The notes under the pieces were generated by a model that was given only the letters and a program-made list of their open reading frames with translations, was not told the origin of the DNA and did not search any database. The translations under genes and the position numbers were made by a program. From Microcaldota archaeon (GTDB lineage Archaea; Micrarchaeota; Micrarchaeia; Norongarragalinales; UBA8480): 9,051 nucleotides of DNA. Below are positions 1-5,913 of the stretch, piece after piece (position 1 is the stretch's first letter; every line of letters begins with the position of its first letter). Where the stretch lies: positions 1-9,051 of the forward strand of contig JAUYPK010000105.1 of the NCBI GenBank assembly GCA_030697615.1, read 5' to 3'.

Positions 1-60
1 ACTGCTTGGAAAGTTCCAAACGCCTTGGTTAAATTAGTGACTTGGATAATTGACATGTAG
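1..60 (+). CDS. C-terminal tail of an upstream gene (partial)
   Basis: Frame 1 is open from the first base to a TAG at 58-60 and encodes 19 residues, TAWKVPNALVKLVTWIIDM. The other two plus frames close earlier (stops near 34-36). The short hydrophobic, Trp-containing tail could be the end of a real protein, but 19 codons is too little to recognise a family, and an open stretch this short can occur by chance. The following gene starts 40 bases later on the same strand. Confidence 0.35.
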   Translation, partial: TAWKVPNALVKLVTWIIDM

Positions 61-61
61 G

Positions 62-87
62 TTTTATTACTTTTCGAGTTATAAATC
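62..87 (+). promoter_or_regulatory. possible TATA-type promoter for the alpha/beta hydrolase gene
   Basis: Two A/T-rich boxes lie here: TTTTATTAC at about 62-70 and TTATAAAT at 80-87. With the usual archaeal spacing of about 25 bases from TATA centre to transcript start, the first would give a start near 92 and an 8-base leader. The second would place the start downstream of the ATG. No GGTGAT-like ribosome binding site precedes the ATG at 100, which agrees with a short or absent leader. This is weak evidence from base composition alone. Confidence 0.3.
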
Positions 88-99
88 ATGTAGATATTT

Positions 100-1107
100 A
101 TGTCTCCTGGTAAACGCCGTCCGTTTGGAAAAGCTTGGCGAGAAGTAAAAATTGCAGTTAAGCGCGTTGATCGAACTGTTTTTGCCGCTAGGGATGGGGA
201 AACTCTTTTTGGCCGCCATTATGTTCCAAGTGGTGAGAAAAAAGGAACGTTGCTTTTTGTTCACGGTGTAGACGCTGCGCCGAATATTGAACAGTATAAA
301 ATTTTGTTGCATGTCCTTGCAAAAGAAGGGTTGGAAGTATATGCCGTTGACCAGCGTGGTCATGGCAAGACAAAAGCAGAGTTCGACGTTGACAAAATGC
401 AAACTGACATTGTTGATGTGCTTGAGATAATTAAACGTAGGCAAGTTGCAGCTGGCCAGCCAACTAATGTAATGATCGCTGGCCACAGTATGGGCGCGGT
501 TATTGCAGCTGGTGGGTTGCTAAAAGCACATAAACAAGGTGCGGATATACCTCGAGTATCTGCTTTTGTTTCTTATGCGCCGCCGCGTCGCTTGGCTGAA
601 CTTGAGGTAATTAAGAACGTTTTACGCCGCTTTGGAGCTATTGATAAATTACGAATTCCAAAGCCACTTAAGCTCATTGCTACTAGCGCGGCTTATGCTT
701 TGGCTAATCCGCGTTTAGAACCTCCGCGTAAAGCTTGGAATCTCTTACGTTCACTTACCGCTGTTCGCCGCATGAAAGCGGATAGACTAACGGTTAGGGA
801 TGTTAGTCACTTACAACGAGAATTTGAAAGGGTTCCTAATTTTGTTGAAACTGTTGCTAAGTTAAAGGAAAGAAACGCTTTGCCTCGTTCAATTGTTCTG
901 CTTGGATCGCAAGATAGCTTGATTGAAACTAATGACGAGCAAAAACGAGCGGCGTATAAGGGTGATTTAGAAAAACAGGGAATACGGGTTAACGTAGTTC
1001 CGTTTTCTCATATTCCGCCTAGCATTTCAATTGCTGGAGAGCATGATATTTTTGACTTGTCAAAACTAATCGCAAGGGCACTTGTGCCAAGACACGGGGA
1101 AAAATAA
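100..1107 (+). CDS. alpha/beta-fold hydrolase, monoacylglycerol-lipase-like (serine hydrolase)
   Basis: This 335-residue protein is a probable cytosolic serine hydrolase of the Hydrolase_4 / monoglyceride lipase-like type. Landmarks in order are the oxyanion-hole strand LLFVHG (51-56), the DQRGHGKT turn (84-91), the nucleophile elbow GHSMG with Ser130, a variable helical lid (roughly 160-235), the acid-bearing strand LLGSQD with Asp272, and the likely catalytic His315 in GEHDIF. The order and spacing match the family, and no signal peptide or membrane segment is visible. The N-terminal 20 residues are strongly basic. The start is bounded by an in-frame TAG at 91-93, so ATG 100 is the only upstream option. 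Substrate is unknown: an ester or lipid is usual for this family, but nothing here fixes it. Neighbours do not suggest a pathway. Confidence 0.85.
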   Translation: MSPGKRRPFGKAWREVKIAVKRVDRTVFAARDGETLFGRHYVPSGEKKGTLLFVHGVDAAPNIEQYKILLHVLAKEGLEVYAVDQRGHGKTKAEFDVDKMQTDIVDVLEIIKRRQVAAGQPTNVMIAGHSMGAVIAAGGLLKAHKQGADIPRVSAFVSYAPPRRLAELEVIKNVLRRFGAIDKLRIPKPLKLIATSAAYALANPRLEPPRKAWNLLRSLTAVRRMKADRLTVRDVSHLQREFERVPNFVETVAKLKERNALPRSIVLLGSQDSLIETNDEQKRAAYKGDLEKQGIRVNVVPFSHIPPSISIAGEHDIFDLSKLIARALVPRHGEK

Positions 1108-1134
1108 GTTAATAAGGAGCGTTACCTCTTTAAC
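1108..1134 (+). other. imperfect inverted repeat between two genes
   Basis: GTTAA at 1108-1112 and TTAAC at 1130-1134 are inverted copies. Inside them AGG and CCT add three more possible pairs after an internal loop. The element starts directly after the hydrolase stop codon and precedes the basic-protein gene. It could be an mRNA hairpin or a protein-binding site. It has no T-tract, so it is not a convincing terminator. Confidence 0.25.
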
Positions 1135-1150
1135 ATATATCGGCGATTAA

Positions 1151-1459
1151 ATGGCAAAAAGACCAAATTTAACATTGCGCACGTATGCAGGTGGAGAAAG
1201 AAGGGGCGGATTTGATGTAAGTAATCTTCCCAGAGGACGTGCGGAAATGGTTGTTCGAGCGGCTAGAAAAGCAGCTAGGGATATAGATCCTAAGCTTGAG
1301 GTAAGGTCAGCTATAACTTCTTCAGAGTCACGTTCTGGTAAAGCAAAAGTTAATCTTCCAGGTCAAGCGCAAGCAAGTTCTGGTAGAAAAAGTTTTGGTA
1401 TGCCGAACGTAAGCCAAGTCGCATGGAATAGAATTTTTGGCAAGAAAAAGAAAAACTAG
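1151..1459 (+). CDS. small, highly basic hypothetical protein
   Basis: This 102-residue protein is not recognised. By my count it has about 23 Lys/Arg against 7 Asp/Glu, so it is strongly positive, and it ends in FGKKKKN. The segment at about 33-46 is an Ala/Arg-rich probable helix (VVRAARKAARDI). It is followed by a Ser/Gly-rich, probably flexible stretch (55-85), then a short hydrophobic patch around SQVAWNRIFG. There are no Cys or His metal sites. The composition would suit a nucleic-acid or ribosome-associated protein, but that is inference only. The start is supported by GGCGAT at 1142-1147, three bases before the ATG, close to the GGTGAT site used elsewhere in the window. It lies 43 bases after the hydrolase gene and may be co-transcribed or use the ACATATAT box near 1133-1140. 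Confidence 0.7.
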   Translation: MAKRPNLTLRTYAGGERRGGFDVSNLPRGRAEMVVRAARKAARDIDPKLEVRSAITSSESRSGKAKVNLPGQAQASSGRKSFGMPNVSQVAWNRIFGKKKKN

Positions 1460-1466
1460 ATAAAAT

Positions 1467-1500
1467 TTAAAAAAAAGAATTAAAAAAAAAGGAAAAAAAT
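1467..1500 (-). terminator. poly-T terminator for the minus-strand cysteine-rich gene
   Basis: Read on the minus strand, the DNA just past the TAA of the 39-residue gene has T runs of 7 (1499-1493), 9 (1490-1482) and 8 (1476-1469), broken only by CC and AATTC. Consecutive T-tracts without a strong hairpin are the known archaeal intrinsic termination signal. The element lies between two convergent genes and supports the mini-gene being expressed. Confidence 0.6.
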
Positions 1501-1503
1501 ATT

Positions 1504-1623
1504 TTAGCAGGAACCGCAGCATTCGCTTTTTGAAGACGTACAGCACGTTTCGCTTTCTTTACCCGAACCGCACGAACAGTCATCTTTCGCTTTGCCGCTT
1601 TTCTTTGTAGCTGTTTTTTTCAT
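1504..1623 (-). CDS. 39-residue cysteine-rich mini-protein, metallothionein-like
   Basis: This is a short open frame with a lysine-rich head (MKKTATKKSGKAK) and a cysteine-rich tail holding 7 Cys in 24 residues: C16, C18, C27, C28, C35, C36 and C39, in the contexts CSCGSG, ETCC and ECCGSC. The remaining residues are mostly Lys, Ser, Gly and Thr. CxC and CC pairs are typical of metallothionein-like metal-thiolate clusters, so metal binding (Zn, Cu or similar) or redox buffering is the likely role. No named family was recognised. Expression is supported by an exact GGTGATG ribosome binding site five bases before the ATG and by strong T-tracts after the stop. It lies 41 bases downstream of the DUF1761 gene on the same strand and may share its transcript. 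It is too short for most gene callers. Confidence 0.65.
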   Translation of the reverse strand: MKKTATKKSGKAKDDCSCGSGKESETCCTSSKSECCGSC

Positions 1624-1628
1624 TTTTA

Positions 1629-1635
1629 CATCACC
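1629..1635 (-). promoter_or_regulatory. ribosome binding site of the cysteine-rich mini-gene
   Basis: GGTGATG on the minus strand, five bases before the ATG at 1623. It matches the GGTGAT core seen before the AbrB gene (5973-5978) and the terminal paralog (8964-8969), and is a main reason to accept this tiny gene. Confidence 0.65.
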
Positions 1636-1664
1636 ATTTAATTCTTTTGTTTTTTTCGTTGTGT

Positions 1665-2081
1665 TTATGGGAAGCTAACTAAAATTGCTGCCATTACAAG
1701 TAAGCTTACTAAATGATACGCGTTGTTCAATAAATACAGCTTCACTGGCTTGCCTTCCCATAGTACTGAACCAAGTGTAGTTGTTGCGATGAAGCCGAGC
1801 CAGCCTATGAAAGCAATTCCTAATGCATTCCAAAACCTGCTTGATTCTAGTATAATTCCCCTAGTTTCTGGGATTAAAATAGCCAGAACAAACGCCATTA
1901 CTATCGAGGCTATGAATTGTACTACATATCCAGTTTGTGCGCTGGTTTTCATCTTGCCCATGTCTTCTTTTTTGAATCCGCTTAAGTCCATCCAAATTTT
2001 TCCAAAAAGCGGACCATACCACAAGAAGCCAATTATCATTGACGCAATTGCCGCGCCTAACATTGCTATATAATTAACCAT
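1665..2081 (-). CDS. DUF1761 family small membrane protein
   Basis: This 138-residue protein is predicted to sit in the cytoplasmic membrane with four helices at about 4-23, 52-70, 84-104 and 114-135. The N-terminal pattern MIIGFLWYGPLFGKIWMDLSG (15-35) is the signature I associate with DUF1761: a glycine, WYG, then F-G-K-x-W and a Ser-Gly turn. The function of this family is unknown. The start is ambiguous. A GTG at 2096 would add five residues (MSLKT) but has no visible ribosome site. The ATG at 2081 gives the compact start MVNYIAMLGA, which suits the first helix, and the GTGAG upstream could act as a weak binding site. It is transcribed away from the DUF1428/VOC unit across a 100-base gap and is followed by the cysteine-rich gene. 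Confidence 0.78.
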   Translation of the reverse strand: MVNYIAMLGAAIASMIIGFLWYGPLFGKIWMDLSGFKKEDMGKMKTSAQTGYVVQFIASIVMAFVLAILIPETRGIILESSRFWNALGIAFIGWLGFIATTTLGSVLWEGKPVKLYLLNNAYHLVSLLVMAAILVSFP

Positions 2082-2114
2082 AGTTTTCAAACTCACTCTT
2101 TAAGAAGAATGATT

Positions 2115-2132
2115 CGATTTAAGTATTTTAAA
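2115..2132. promoter_or_regulatory. near-palindromic A/T box, possible divergent promoter
   Basis: The sequence around TTTAAGTATTTTAAA (2118-2132) reads as a TATA-like box on both strands. On plus it would place a transcript start near 2150, about 35 bases before the DUF1428 ATG. On minus it would place one near 2100, close to the DUF1761 start. The assignment rests on composition and spacing only. Confidence 0.35.
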
Positions 2133-2184
2133 CTTCCTTTACAAGTTAGAATAGGTAGAAAAAAAGAGCGAGGTGTGTTGAAAA

Positions 2185-2559
2185 ATGAGTTACGTTGATG
2201 GATTTGTTTTAGTTGTTCCGAAGAAAAAAATTGGCGCTTATCGCAAGATGGCGCACAGTGGGGGAAAAATTTGGAAGAAATACGGCGCGCTTGAATATTT
2301 TGAATGCATTGGTGATGACCTTTTTCCCAAAATGGGTGGGATGAAAATTTATAACTTTCCTCGCTTGATGAAAACCAAGCCTGGAGAAACAGTTGTATTT
2401 TCGTTTATAGTTTACAAATCACGTTCACACCGCGACGCAGTAAATGCCAAGGTGATGAAAGACCCAGTGATGTGTGATCCTGCTTGGAAGGATAAGCCAA
2501 TGCCTTTTGACATGAAACGCATGGCGTACGGCGGGTTTAACGCTATAGTAAAATTCTAG
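2185..2559 (+). CDS. DUF1428 family protein (YbaA-like)
   Basis: This 124-residue protein matches the DUF1428 pattern as I know it: MSYVDGFVLVVPKKK at the start, then Y-R-K-M-A, GALEYFECIGDD (34-45), a Phe-Pro segment, ETVVFSFIVYKSRSHRDAVN (68-87) and VMKDPVM. Length and order are those of a complete family member. The family includes E. coli YbaA. It has a ferredoxin-like dimeric alpha/beta-barrel type fold and no established reaction. The protein is expected to be cytosolic. The start is well supported by GAGGTG at 2170-2175, nine bases before the ATG. It forms a two-gene unit with the VOC gene 13 bases downstream. The family is mainly bacterial, so transfer into an archaeal host is plausible. 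Confidence 0.85.
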   Translation: MSYVDGFVLVVPKKKIGAYRKMAHSGGKIWKKYGALEYFECIGDDLFPKMGGMKIYNFPRLMKTKPGETVVFSFIVYKSRSHRDAVNAKVMKDPVMCDPAWKDKPMPFDMKRMAYGGFNAIVKF

Positions 2560-2564
2560 AGGTG
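2558..2564 (+). promoter_or_regulatory. ribosome binding site overlapping the upstream stop codon
   Basis: AGAGGTG contains the last two bases of the TAG that ends the DUF1428 gene and lies eight bases before the VOC ATG. Ribosomes finishing the first gene would be placed to start the second. Confidence 0.6.
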
Positions 2565-2572
2565 TTTTTAAA

Positions 2573-2995
2573 ATGGTACAAAAAGTAAAGCAGATCTTCG
2601 TAAATCTTCCAGTGAAAAACCTGGACAAGTCAATTGAATTTTTCAAGAAGCTCGGGTTTACTTTTAACCCGCAGTTCACTGACCAAAACGCCACTTGTAT
2701 GATTATCTGCGACAATATATTCGCTATGTTGCTTGTTGAGCCGTTTTTCAAAACTTTTACAACAAAAGAAATCAGCGACGCGGCGAAAAGCGTTGAAGTT
2801 ATCAATGCATTAGCGGTTGGAAGTAAATTGGACGTTGACAATATGATAAAAGCTGCACTAAGTGCTGGTGGAGTTGAACCGCGGCCAGTTCAGGACCACG
2901 GCTGGATGTACGGTCGCGCATTTGAGGATTTAGACGGCCACTTGTGGGAAGTTTTCTACATGGACGAAACCCAAATGCCAAAAGAAATAAAATAG
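2573..2995 (+). CDS. VOC / glyoxalase-fold family protein
   Basis: This 140-residue protein belongs to the vicinal oxygen chelate superfamily (glyoxalase / bleomycin resistance / dioxygenase). It opens with the first beta-alpha-beta module QIFVNLPVKNLDKSIEFFKKLGF (7-29) and closes with the typical C-terminal module, FEDLDGHLWEVFYMD (117-131). In that module Glu126 is the expected metal ligand and DG-HLWEV the hallmark. The N-terminal ligand position appears to be Gln7. A single 140-residue unit would dimerise to form the active site. Substrate cannot be told: members include glyoxalases, antibiotic-binding proteins and dioxygenases. The ribosome site AGAGGTG (2558-2564) overlaps the stop codon of the DUF1428 gene, which indicates translational coupling and a shared operon. 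Confidence 0.87.
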   Translation: MVQKVKQIFVNLPVKNLDKSIEFFKKLGFTFNPQFTDQNATCMIICDNIFAMLLVEPFFKTFTTKEISDAAKSVEVINALAVGSKLDVDNMIKAALSAGGVEPRPVQDHGWMYGRAFEDLDGHLWEVFYMDETQMPKEIK

Positions 2996-3009
2996 ACTAA
3001 ATAGTAGTC
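2995..3009. other. small inverted repeat GACTA-N5-TAGTC
   Basis: Five-base perfect arms at 2995-2999 and 3005-3009 start at the last base of the VOC stop codon. This could be a weak hairpin or operator for the next gene at 3038. Five-base arms occur often by chance. Confidence 0.2.
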
Positions 3010-3037
3010 GTATTATGCAAAAATCAGTGAAAAAAAT

Positions 3038-3454
3038 ATGCCAGTAGAATTCATTCGAATACTTCATAGCGTAATGCCCATGCGTAGAGTAAGGTTTGTT
3101 CACAGAATAGATCCACGTGATCCGCTTAGGAATGAACAAGAATTTTGTTTAGTTCCATCTAAGTACAAACCCACTCACCAAGAAGTTACGTCTGCCGTTG
3201 ATCTACTGCAAAATAAATTACGCGAGCATGGTTTTCAAATTATTGACCGTCACCTTTGGGGTGGCGATGCCAATTATCTTGATGCAGTAAAAGGTTATGT
3301 GCGTTATGAAATAAAGTATCAGCACGACGGGATCCGCCGTAATAAACTGTATTTACGAGTCACACCGCATAGTGCACCTACAATCGATGATATGCTGAAA
3401 CCTGTTGACAAAGCAGCAATTGCCGCTGCTATTGGTTCAAAGCACTTCGGCTAA
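3038..3454 (+). CDS. hypothetical protein with HGF motif, possible distant relative of the right-hand paralog array
   Basis: This 138-residue protein matches no family I recognise. It reads as a mixed alpha/beta protein: an N-terminal helix, a basic strand (RRVRFVHRI, 16-24), a helix ending LREHGFQII (61-69), strands GYVRYEIKYQ (86-95) and KLYLRVTP (102-109), then a C-terminal alanine-rich helix (122-132). The helix-HGF-strand order resembles the small proteins at 6276, 6690 and 8535, but the rest diverges. The start ATG 3038 has GTGA at 3027-3030, seven bases upstream; Met13 or Met15 are alternative starts. It ends face to face with the HAD gene, the two stop codons overlapping in CTAA (3451-3454). 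Not membrane bound. Confidence 0.7.
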   Translation: MPVEFIRILHSVMPMRRVRFVHRIDPRDPLRNEQEFCLVPSKYKPTHQEVTSAVDLLQNKLREHGFQIIDRHLWGGDANYLDAVKGYVRYEIKYQHDGIRRNKLYLRVTPHSAPTIDDMLKPVDKAAIAAAIGSKHFG

Positions 3455-4062
3455 ATTGCTATCCCGTATTTTTTCAATTCTTTTTTAAGCTGGACGTTGC
3501 TTTTGTATTGGATTGCATTTATTCCAAGTTTCTTCGCTGCAACTACGTTTGGCTTAACGTCATCTATAAACAAACACTCGCTGGCTGAAACGCGCAATTT
3601 TTTCAGCGTTTTTACGTATATTTTTTCATCCGGCTTTGCAATTCCCCCTTGCATTTCACACGAGAAGAAAAGTTTATCAAATAATTTCAACATTTTATTC
3701 TGCTTTTTTTTCAGATGCGCAACAACCGTCTTGTTGTTGTTTGAAAGCATTATGATCTTGTAATTTTTTCCCAGCTTTCTAATAACTGGAAGCAATTTAC
3801 GGTTAAGCACAGCTGCACGTTGAAAAACGTCTTTCATTTGTTTCACTGAAACGTTGATTTTGTAAGCTTGGTTTACTTGCTGTACAAATTCACTGAACGT
3901 GGCACTGTCGCGGTCAAGCCTATCTGTAAACACTCCAAACGCGGGTTTTTTTCCCCTTATTTTTGCGTCGAATTCTTTTTCTAGTAGTTTAATTACGTTG
4001 TCGCTGTGCTTGTGGATTGTCAGTACGCCGCCCCAATCGAAGATAATGTTGGTTATTGTCAT
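3451..4062 (-). CDS. HAD-superfamily hydrolase (FDWGGVL type), second of a tandem pair
   Basis: This 203-residue protein has the HAD motifs in order: motif I FDWGGVLT with nucleophile Asp9, a helical cap at about 18-85, motif II in IIMLSNNN with Ser107, motif III Lys143 in AKPDEKIY, and motif IV LFIDDVKPNV with Asp167/Asp168. The position two after the nucleophile is Gly rather than the usual Asp. This occurs in known active HADs such as the YihX type (DLGNV), so activity is not excluded. Substrate is unknown; sugar or nucleotide phosphates are usual. It is the last gene of the RNA ligase operon, 24 bases after its paralog, and shares with it LGIN.I..KS.VQ.K.ELK at the C-terminus. The ribosome site is weak (GCTGAG about 12 bases upstream). 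Its stop overlaps the convergent gene. Confidence 0.85.
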   Translation of the reverse strand: MTITNIIFDWGGVLTIHKHSDNVIKLLEKEFDAKIRGKKPAFGVFTDRLDRDSATFSEFVQQVNQAYKINVSVKQMKDVFQRAAVLNRKLLPVIRKLGKNYKIIMLSNNNKTVVAHLKKKQNKMLKLFDKLFFSCEMQGGIAKPDEKIYVKTLKKLRVSASECLFIDDVKPNVVAAKKLGINAIQYKSNVQLKKELKKYGIAI

Positions 4063-4086
4063 TTTAGTATTATTCTCAGCATATTT

Positions 4087-4677
4087 TTAATTTACATCTA
4101 CTCCAAATCTTTTTAATTCGCTTTTGAATTGCACTTCGCTTTTGAACAAAATTACGTTTATCCCTAGTTTCTTCGCTGCTTCTACATTAGCTTTGTTGTT
4201 GTCAATGAACAGGCACTGCTGCGGCCTGCACTTTATTTTTCTCAGCATATAGCGATAGATTCTTTTTTGTGGTTTCATCATTCCAACTTCGCTTGAAAAA
4301 ACAACTGCATCAAAAAAACTCAAGTCGTTATGTGCACGTATAAAGCGTGTCCTGAAATGCATCTGGTTTGACAATATGTGAACCCCGTATTTTTTCTTTA
4401 ATTTTTTCGCCACTTTCAGCATGTTTGTAGCGTGCGCTGCATTAAGCGCAGCTGTGATTTCTTTTGTTGGAATTTGAAACTGTTGCTGCACTTCTTTAAA
4501 GAATCCATGGTAATTTGTCGTGGTTTCAGAATGTTTGTCTTCAGCTTTGCCAATTGCTTTTTGCAGTTTTTCTTTGTTGAACCCGTATTTTTTAGATAAA
4601 ACACTTGCGGCAAGTGCGTTATCAGCAAGCGCTAATACGCCGCCCCAGTCAAAGATGATGTCTGTAATTTTATTCAT
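4087..4677 (-). CDS. HAD-superfamily hydrolase (FDWGGVL type), first of a tandem pair
   Basis: This 196-residue protein carries motif I FDWGGVLA with Asp10, cap helices (about 20-85), motif II HILSNQ with Ser103, motif III Lys135 in MKPQKRIY, and motif IV LFIDNNKANV with Asp159 followed by Asn160 in place of the second acidic residue. As in its neighbour, the second Asp of motif I is Gly. The frame stays open upstream to 4761, but that extension is 28 very basic residues lying antisense-free inside the RNA ligase gene in another frame. The ATG at 4677 is preferred because GTGA (4686-4683) lies five bases before it and the protein then begins like its 203-residue paralog. That GTGA contains the ligase stop codon, so translation is coupled. 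The pair probably arose by tandem duplication and then diverged considerably. Confidence 0.85.
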   Translation of the reverse strand: MNKITDIIFDWGGVLALADNALAASVLSKKYGFNKEKLQKAIGKAEDKHSETTTNYHGFFKEVQQQFQIPTKEITAALNAAHATNMLKVAKKLKKKYGVHILSNQMHFRTRFIRAHNDLSFFDAVVFSSEVGMMKPQKRIYRYMLRKIKCRPQQCLFIDNNKANVEAAKKLGINVILFKSEVQFKSELKRFGVDVN

Positions 4678-4682
4678 TTTTT

Positions 4683-4686
4683 TCAC
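4683..4686 (-). promoter_or_regulatory. ribosome binding site fused to the RNA ligase stop codon
   Basis: GTGA on the minus strand includes the TGA that ends the ligase and sits five bases before the HAD ATG at 4677. It decides that start against the longer frame and ties HAD synthesis to ligase translation. Confidence 0.55.
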
Positions 4687-5801
4687 ATATTTTCTTCTTG
4701 GATTCGCTCTAGCCTTTTTTCTCCAGCGTCTTCTGGTTTCACCCCGTGGATTTCCTGCCATCGATTGTTAGCCGGTCGAATTATTTTAAAGATAACTTCA
4801 TTTAAGCGTTTTTCGTCTTTGTCGTGAAGTGAAAAAAGCAAACTCTGGTACTTCTTTTCCTGCTTTTGAACCCACAGGGCAAATTCCTTCCTGTCTTTCT
4901 TCGGCGCATCTTTATACAGATCCAAAACTTCCCTGTCTATTTTTTCCCTTGCTCCACTTATTATCGACGCAGTTTTTTCAGTCCATTTACGAAATTCTTC
5001 GGGGATTTTTTCCAAGAATTCTTTGTTAAAAGTACCTTCGCGTAGCTTCTCCCAAATTGAAAGAAGAGAAAGGTTTGAAAGTATGCGGTGAATGTGGAGG
5101 TATTCCGTTCCCTTCATTTTAACCCGCAAACCATTTGAAAACCGAGCAACGAACCCCTCTTCATTTGCAGGAAGCGAAGCGGTTTTTTCAATAACTTCGT
5201 TCAGCGAAAGCGGCTTTTGGCCAACAACTACAAATCTATATTTCTCCGCTATTTCTTCAATCTCCTTGTAGCTATAGTCCTTGCCGCTTTTGGTTTCAAT
5301 TGCGCCAATGAGAAATAGTTCGCGTTTGCCACCATAATCAATTACAATGCGGTTTTCCGGGTAAATTATTTCAAACAATAGCGTTACTCCTTCTGGCATT
5401 TGTTTGCCGTGAAATTTTTTCCTGAAGTGCTGAGTAGCCCATTCGCCTTGCTCCGAGTAAAAAGTTCCCTTAGTAGTGATCAAATACTCGTTGTTATGGT
5501 TATAGAAGATGCCGAGCGAACCATCTAGCTTTTCTGTTATTTCAGGTGTTTCAATCGGCAAGTTTTCCAGTTTAGTTTCCCCTGTTTCGTTTAAGTTAAA
5601 AAACTTCGTAAATGGTCTTGCGATTATCTCGCCGGTTTTCACATTTACGATTAAGCCTCGTGCCATTTTTGTGTACTTGTCCCAAACTTTTTCGTAGACG
5701 CACTTTTGTGAATAGCAGTAAATCGCTAAGTCACCCTTCGTAACTTTAGACAAAAGTTTCTTCTCTACTCGTATGTCAAGTTCTTTGATTATATCTTCCA
5801 T
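4683..5801 (-). CDS. T4 Rnl1-like ATP-dependent RNA ligase
   Basis: This 372-residue protein is a nucleotidyltransferase that joins 5'-phosphate and 3'-hydroxyl RNA ends through a lysyl-AMP intermediate. The order and wording of motifs follow phage T4 RNA ligase 1: MARGLIV (46-52), RPFTKFFNLNE (62-72), motif I EKLDGSLG with the AMP-accepting Lys91, TTKGTF (109-114), motif III FEIIYPENRIV (143-153), motif IV EEGFVARF (214-221), and motif V LRVKMKG with Lys228 and Lys230. All catalytic lysines and acidic residues I expect are present. The helical C-terminal part (about 240-372) corresponds in place to the Rnl1 tRNA-binding domain but looks different. The ATG at 5801 is preceded by GGCGGAT, a fair ribosome site. 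It heads an operon with two HAD hydrolases and is divergent from the AbrB gene. Similarity to T4 Rnl1 is recalled, not searched. Confidence 0.9.
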   Translation of the reverse strand: MEDIIKELDIRVEKKLLSKVTKGDLAIYCYSQKCVYEKVWDKYTKMARGLIVNVKTGEIIARPFTKFFNLNETGETKLENLPIETPEITEKLDGSLGIFYNHNNEYLITTKGTFYSEQGEWATQHFRKKFHGKQMPEGVTLLFEIIYPENRIVIDYGGKRELFLIGAIETKSGKDYSYKEIEEIAEKYRFVVVGQKPLSLNEVIEKTASLPANEEGFVARFSNGLRVKMKGTEYLHIHRILSNLSLLSIWEKLREGTFNKEFLEKIPEEFRKWTEKTASIISGAREKIDREVLDLYKDAPKKDRKEFALWVQKQEKKYQSLLFSLHDKDEKRLNEVIFKIIRPANNRWQEIHGVKPEDAGEKRLERIQEENM

Positions 5802-5869
5802 TTTTTATCCGCCTAGATTCAATCCATTAATTCTATACGCTGTGGCTTTTCAAACCTTTTTCTTTACGG

Positions 5870-5900
5870 TGTTCACAATAATTGTTAGTACAATAATAAC
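5870..5900. promoter_or_regulatory. ACAATAAT direct repeat with a palindrome, between divergent operons
   Basis: ACAATAAT occurs at 5875-5882 and 5890-5897, 15 bases apart. The first copy is part of the palindrome ACAAT-A-ATTGT (5875-5885). The pair lies just upstream of the AbrB TATA box and about 75-95 bases before the ligase ATG, so a regulator bound here could act on either direction. Confidence 0.3.
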
Positions 5901-5901
5901 C

Positions 5902-5910
5902 TTTAAATAT
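5902..5910 (+). promoter_or_regulatory. TATA box of the AbrB-headed operon
   Basis: TTTAAATAT is a good match to an archaeal TATA box. A transcript start about 25 bases downstream, near 5930, would give a leader of about 55 bases containing two of the three GTAAGC repeats and the ribosome binding site. Confidence 0.5.
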
Positions 5911-5913
5911 CCA

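Noticed and set aside
1723..2073. Open frame on the plus strand opposite the DUF1761 gene
   Set aside because: It is antisense to a clear membrane-protein gene, has no ribosome site and its protein has no recognisable pattern.
2082..2096. GTG start for the DUF1761 gene
   Set aside because: No ribosome site at a suitable distance; the added five residues do not extend the family pattern. It remains possible, so the start is flagged as uncertain.
4678..4761. N-terminal extension of the first HAD gene to an ATG at 4761
   Set aside because: The added 28 residues are Arg/Lys-rich, lie fully inside the RNA ligase frame, and have no visible ribosome site. ATG 4677 has GTGA at the right distance and gives a start like the paralog.
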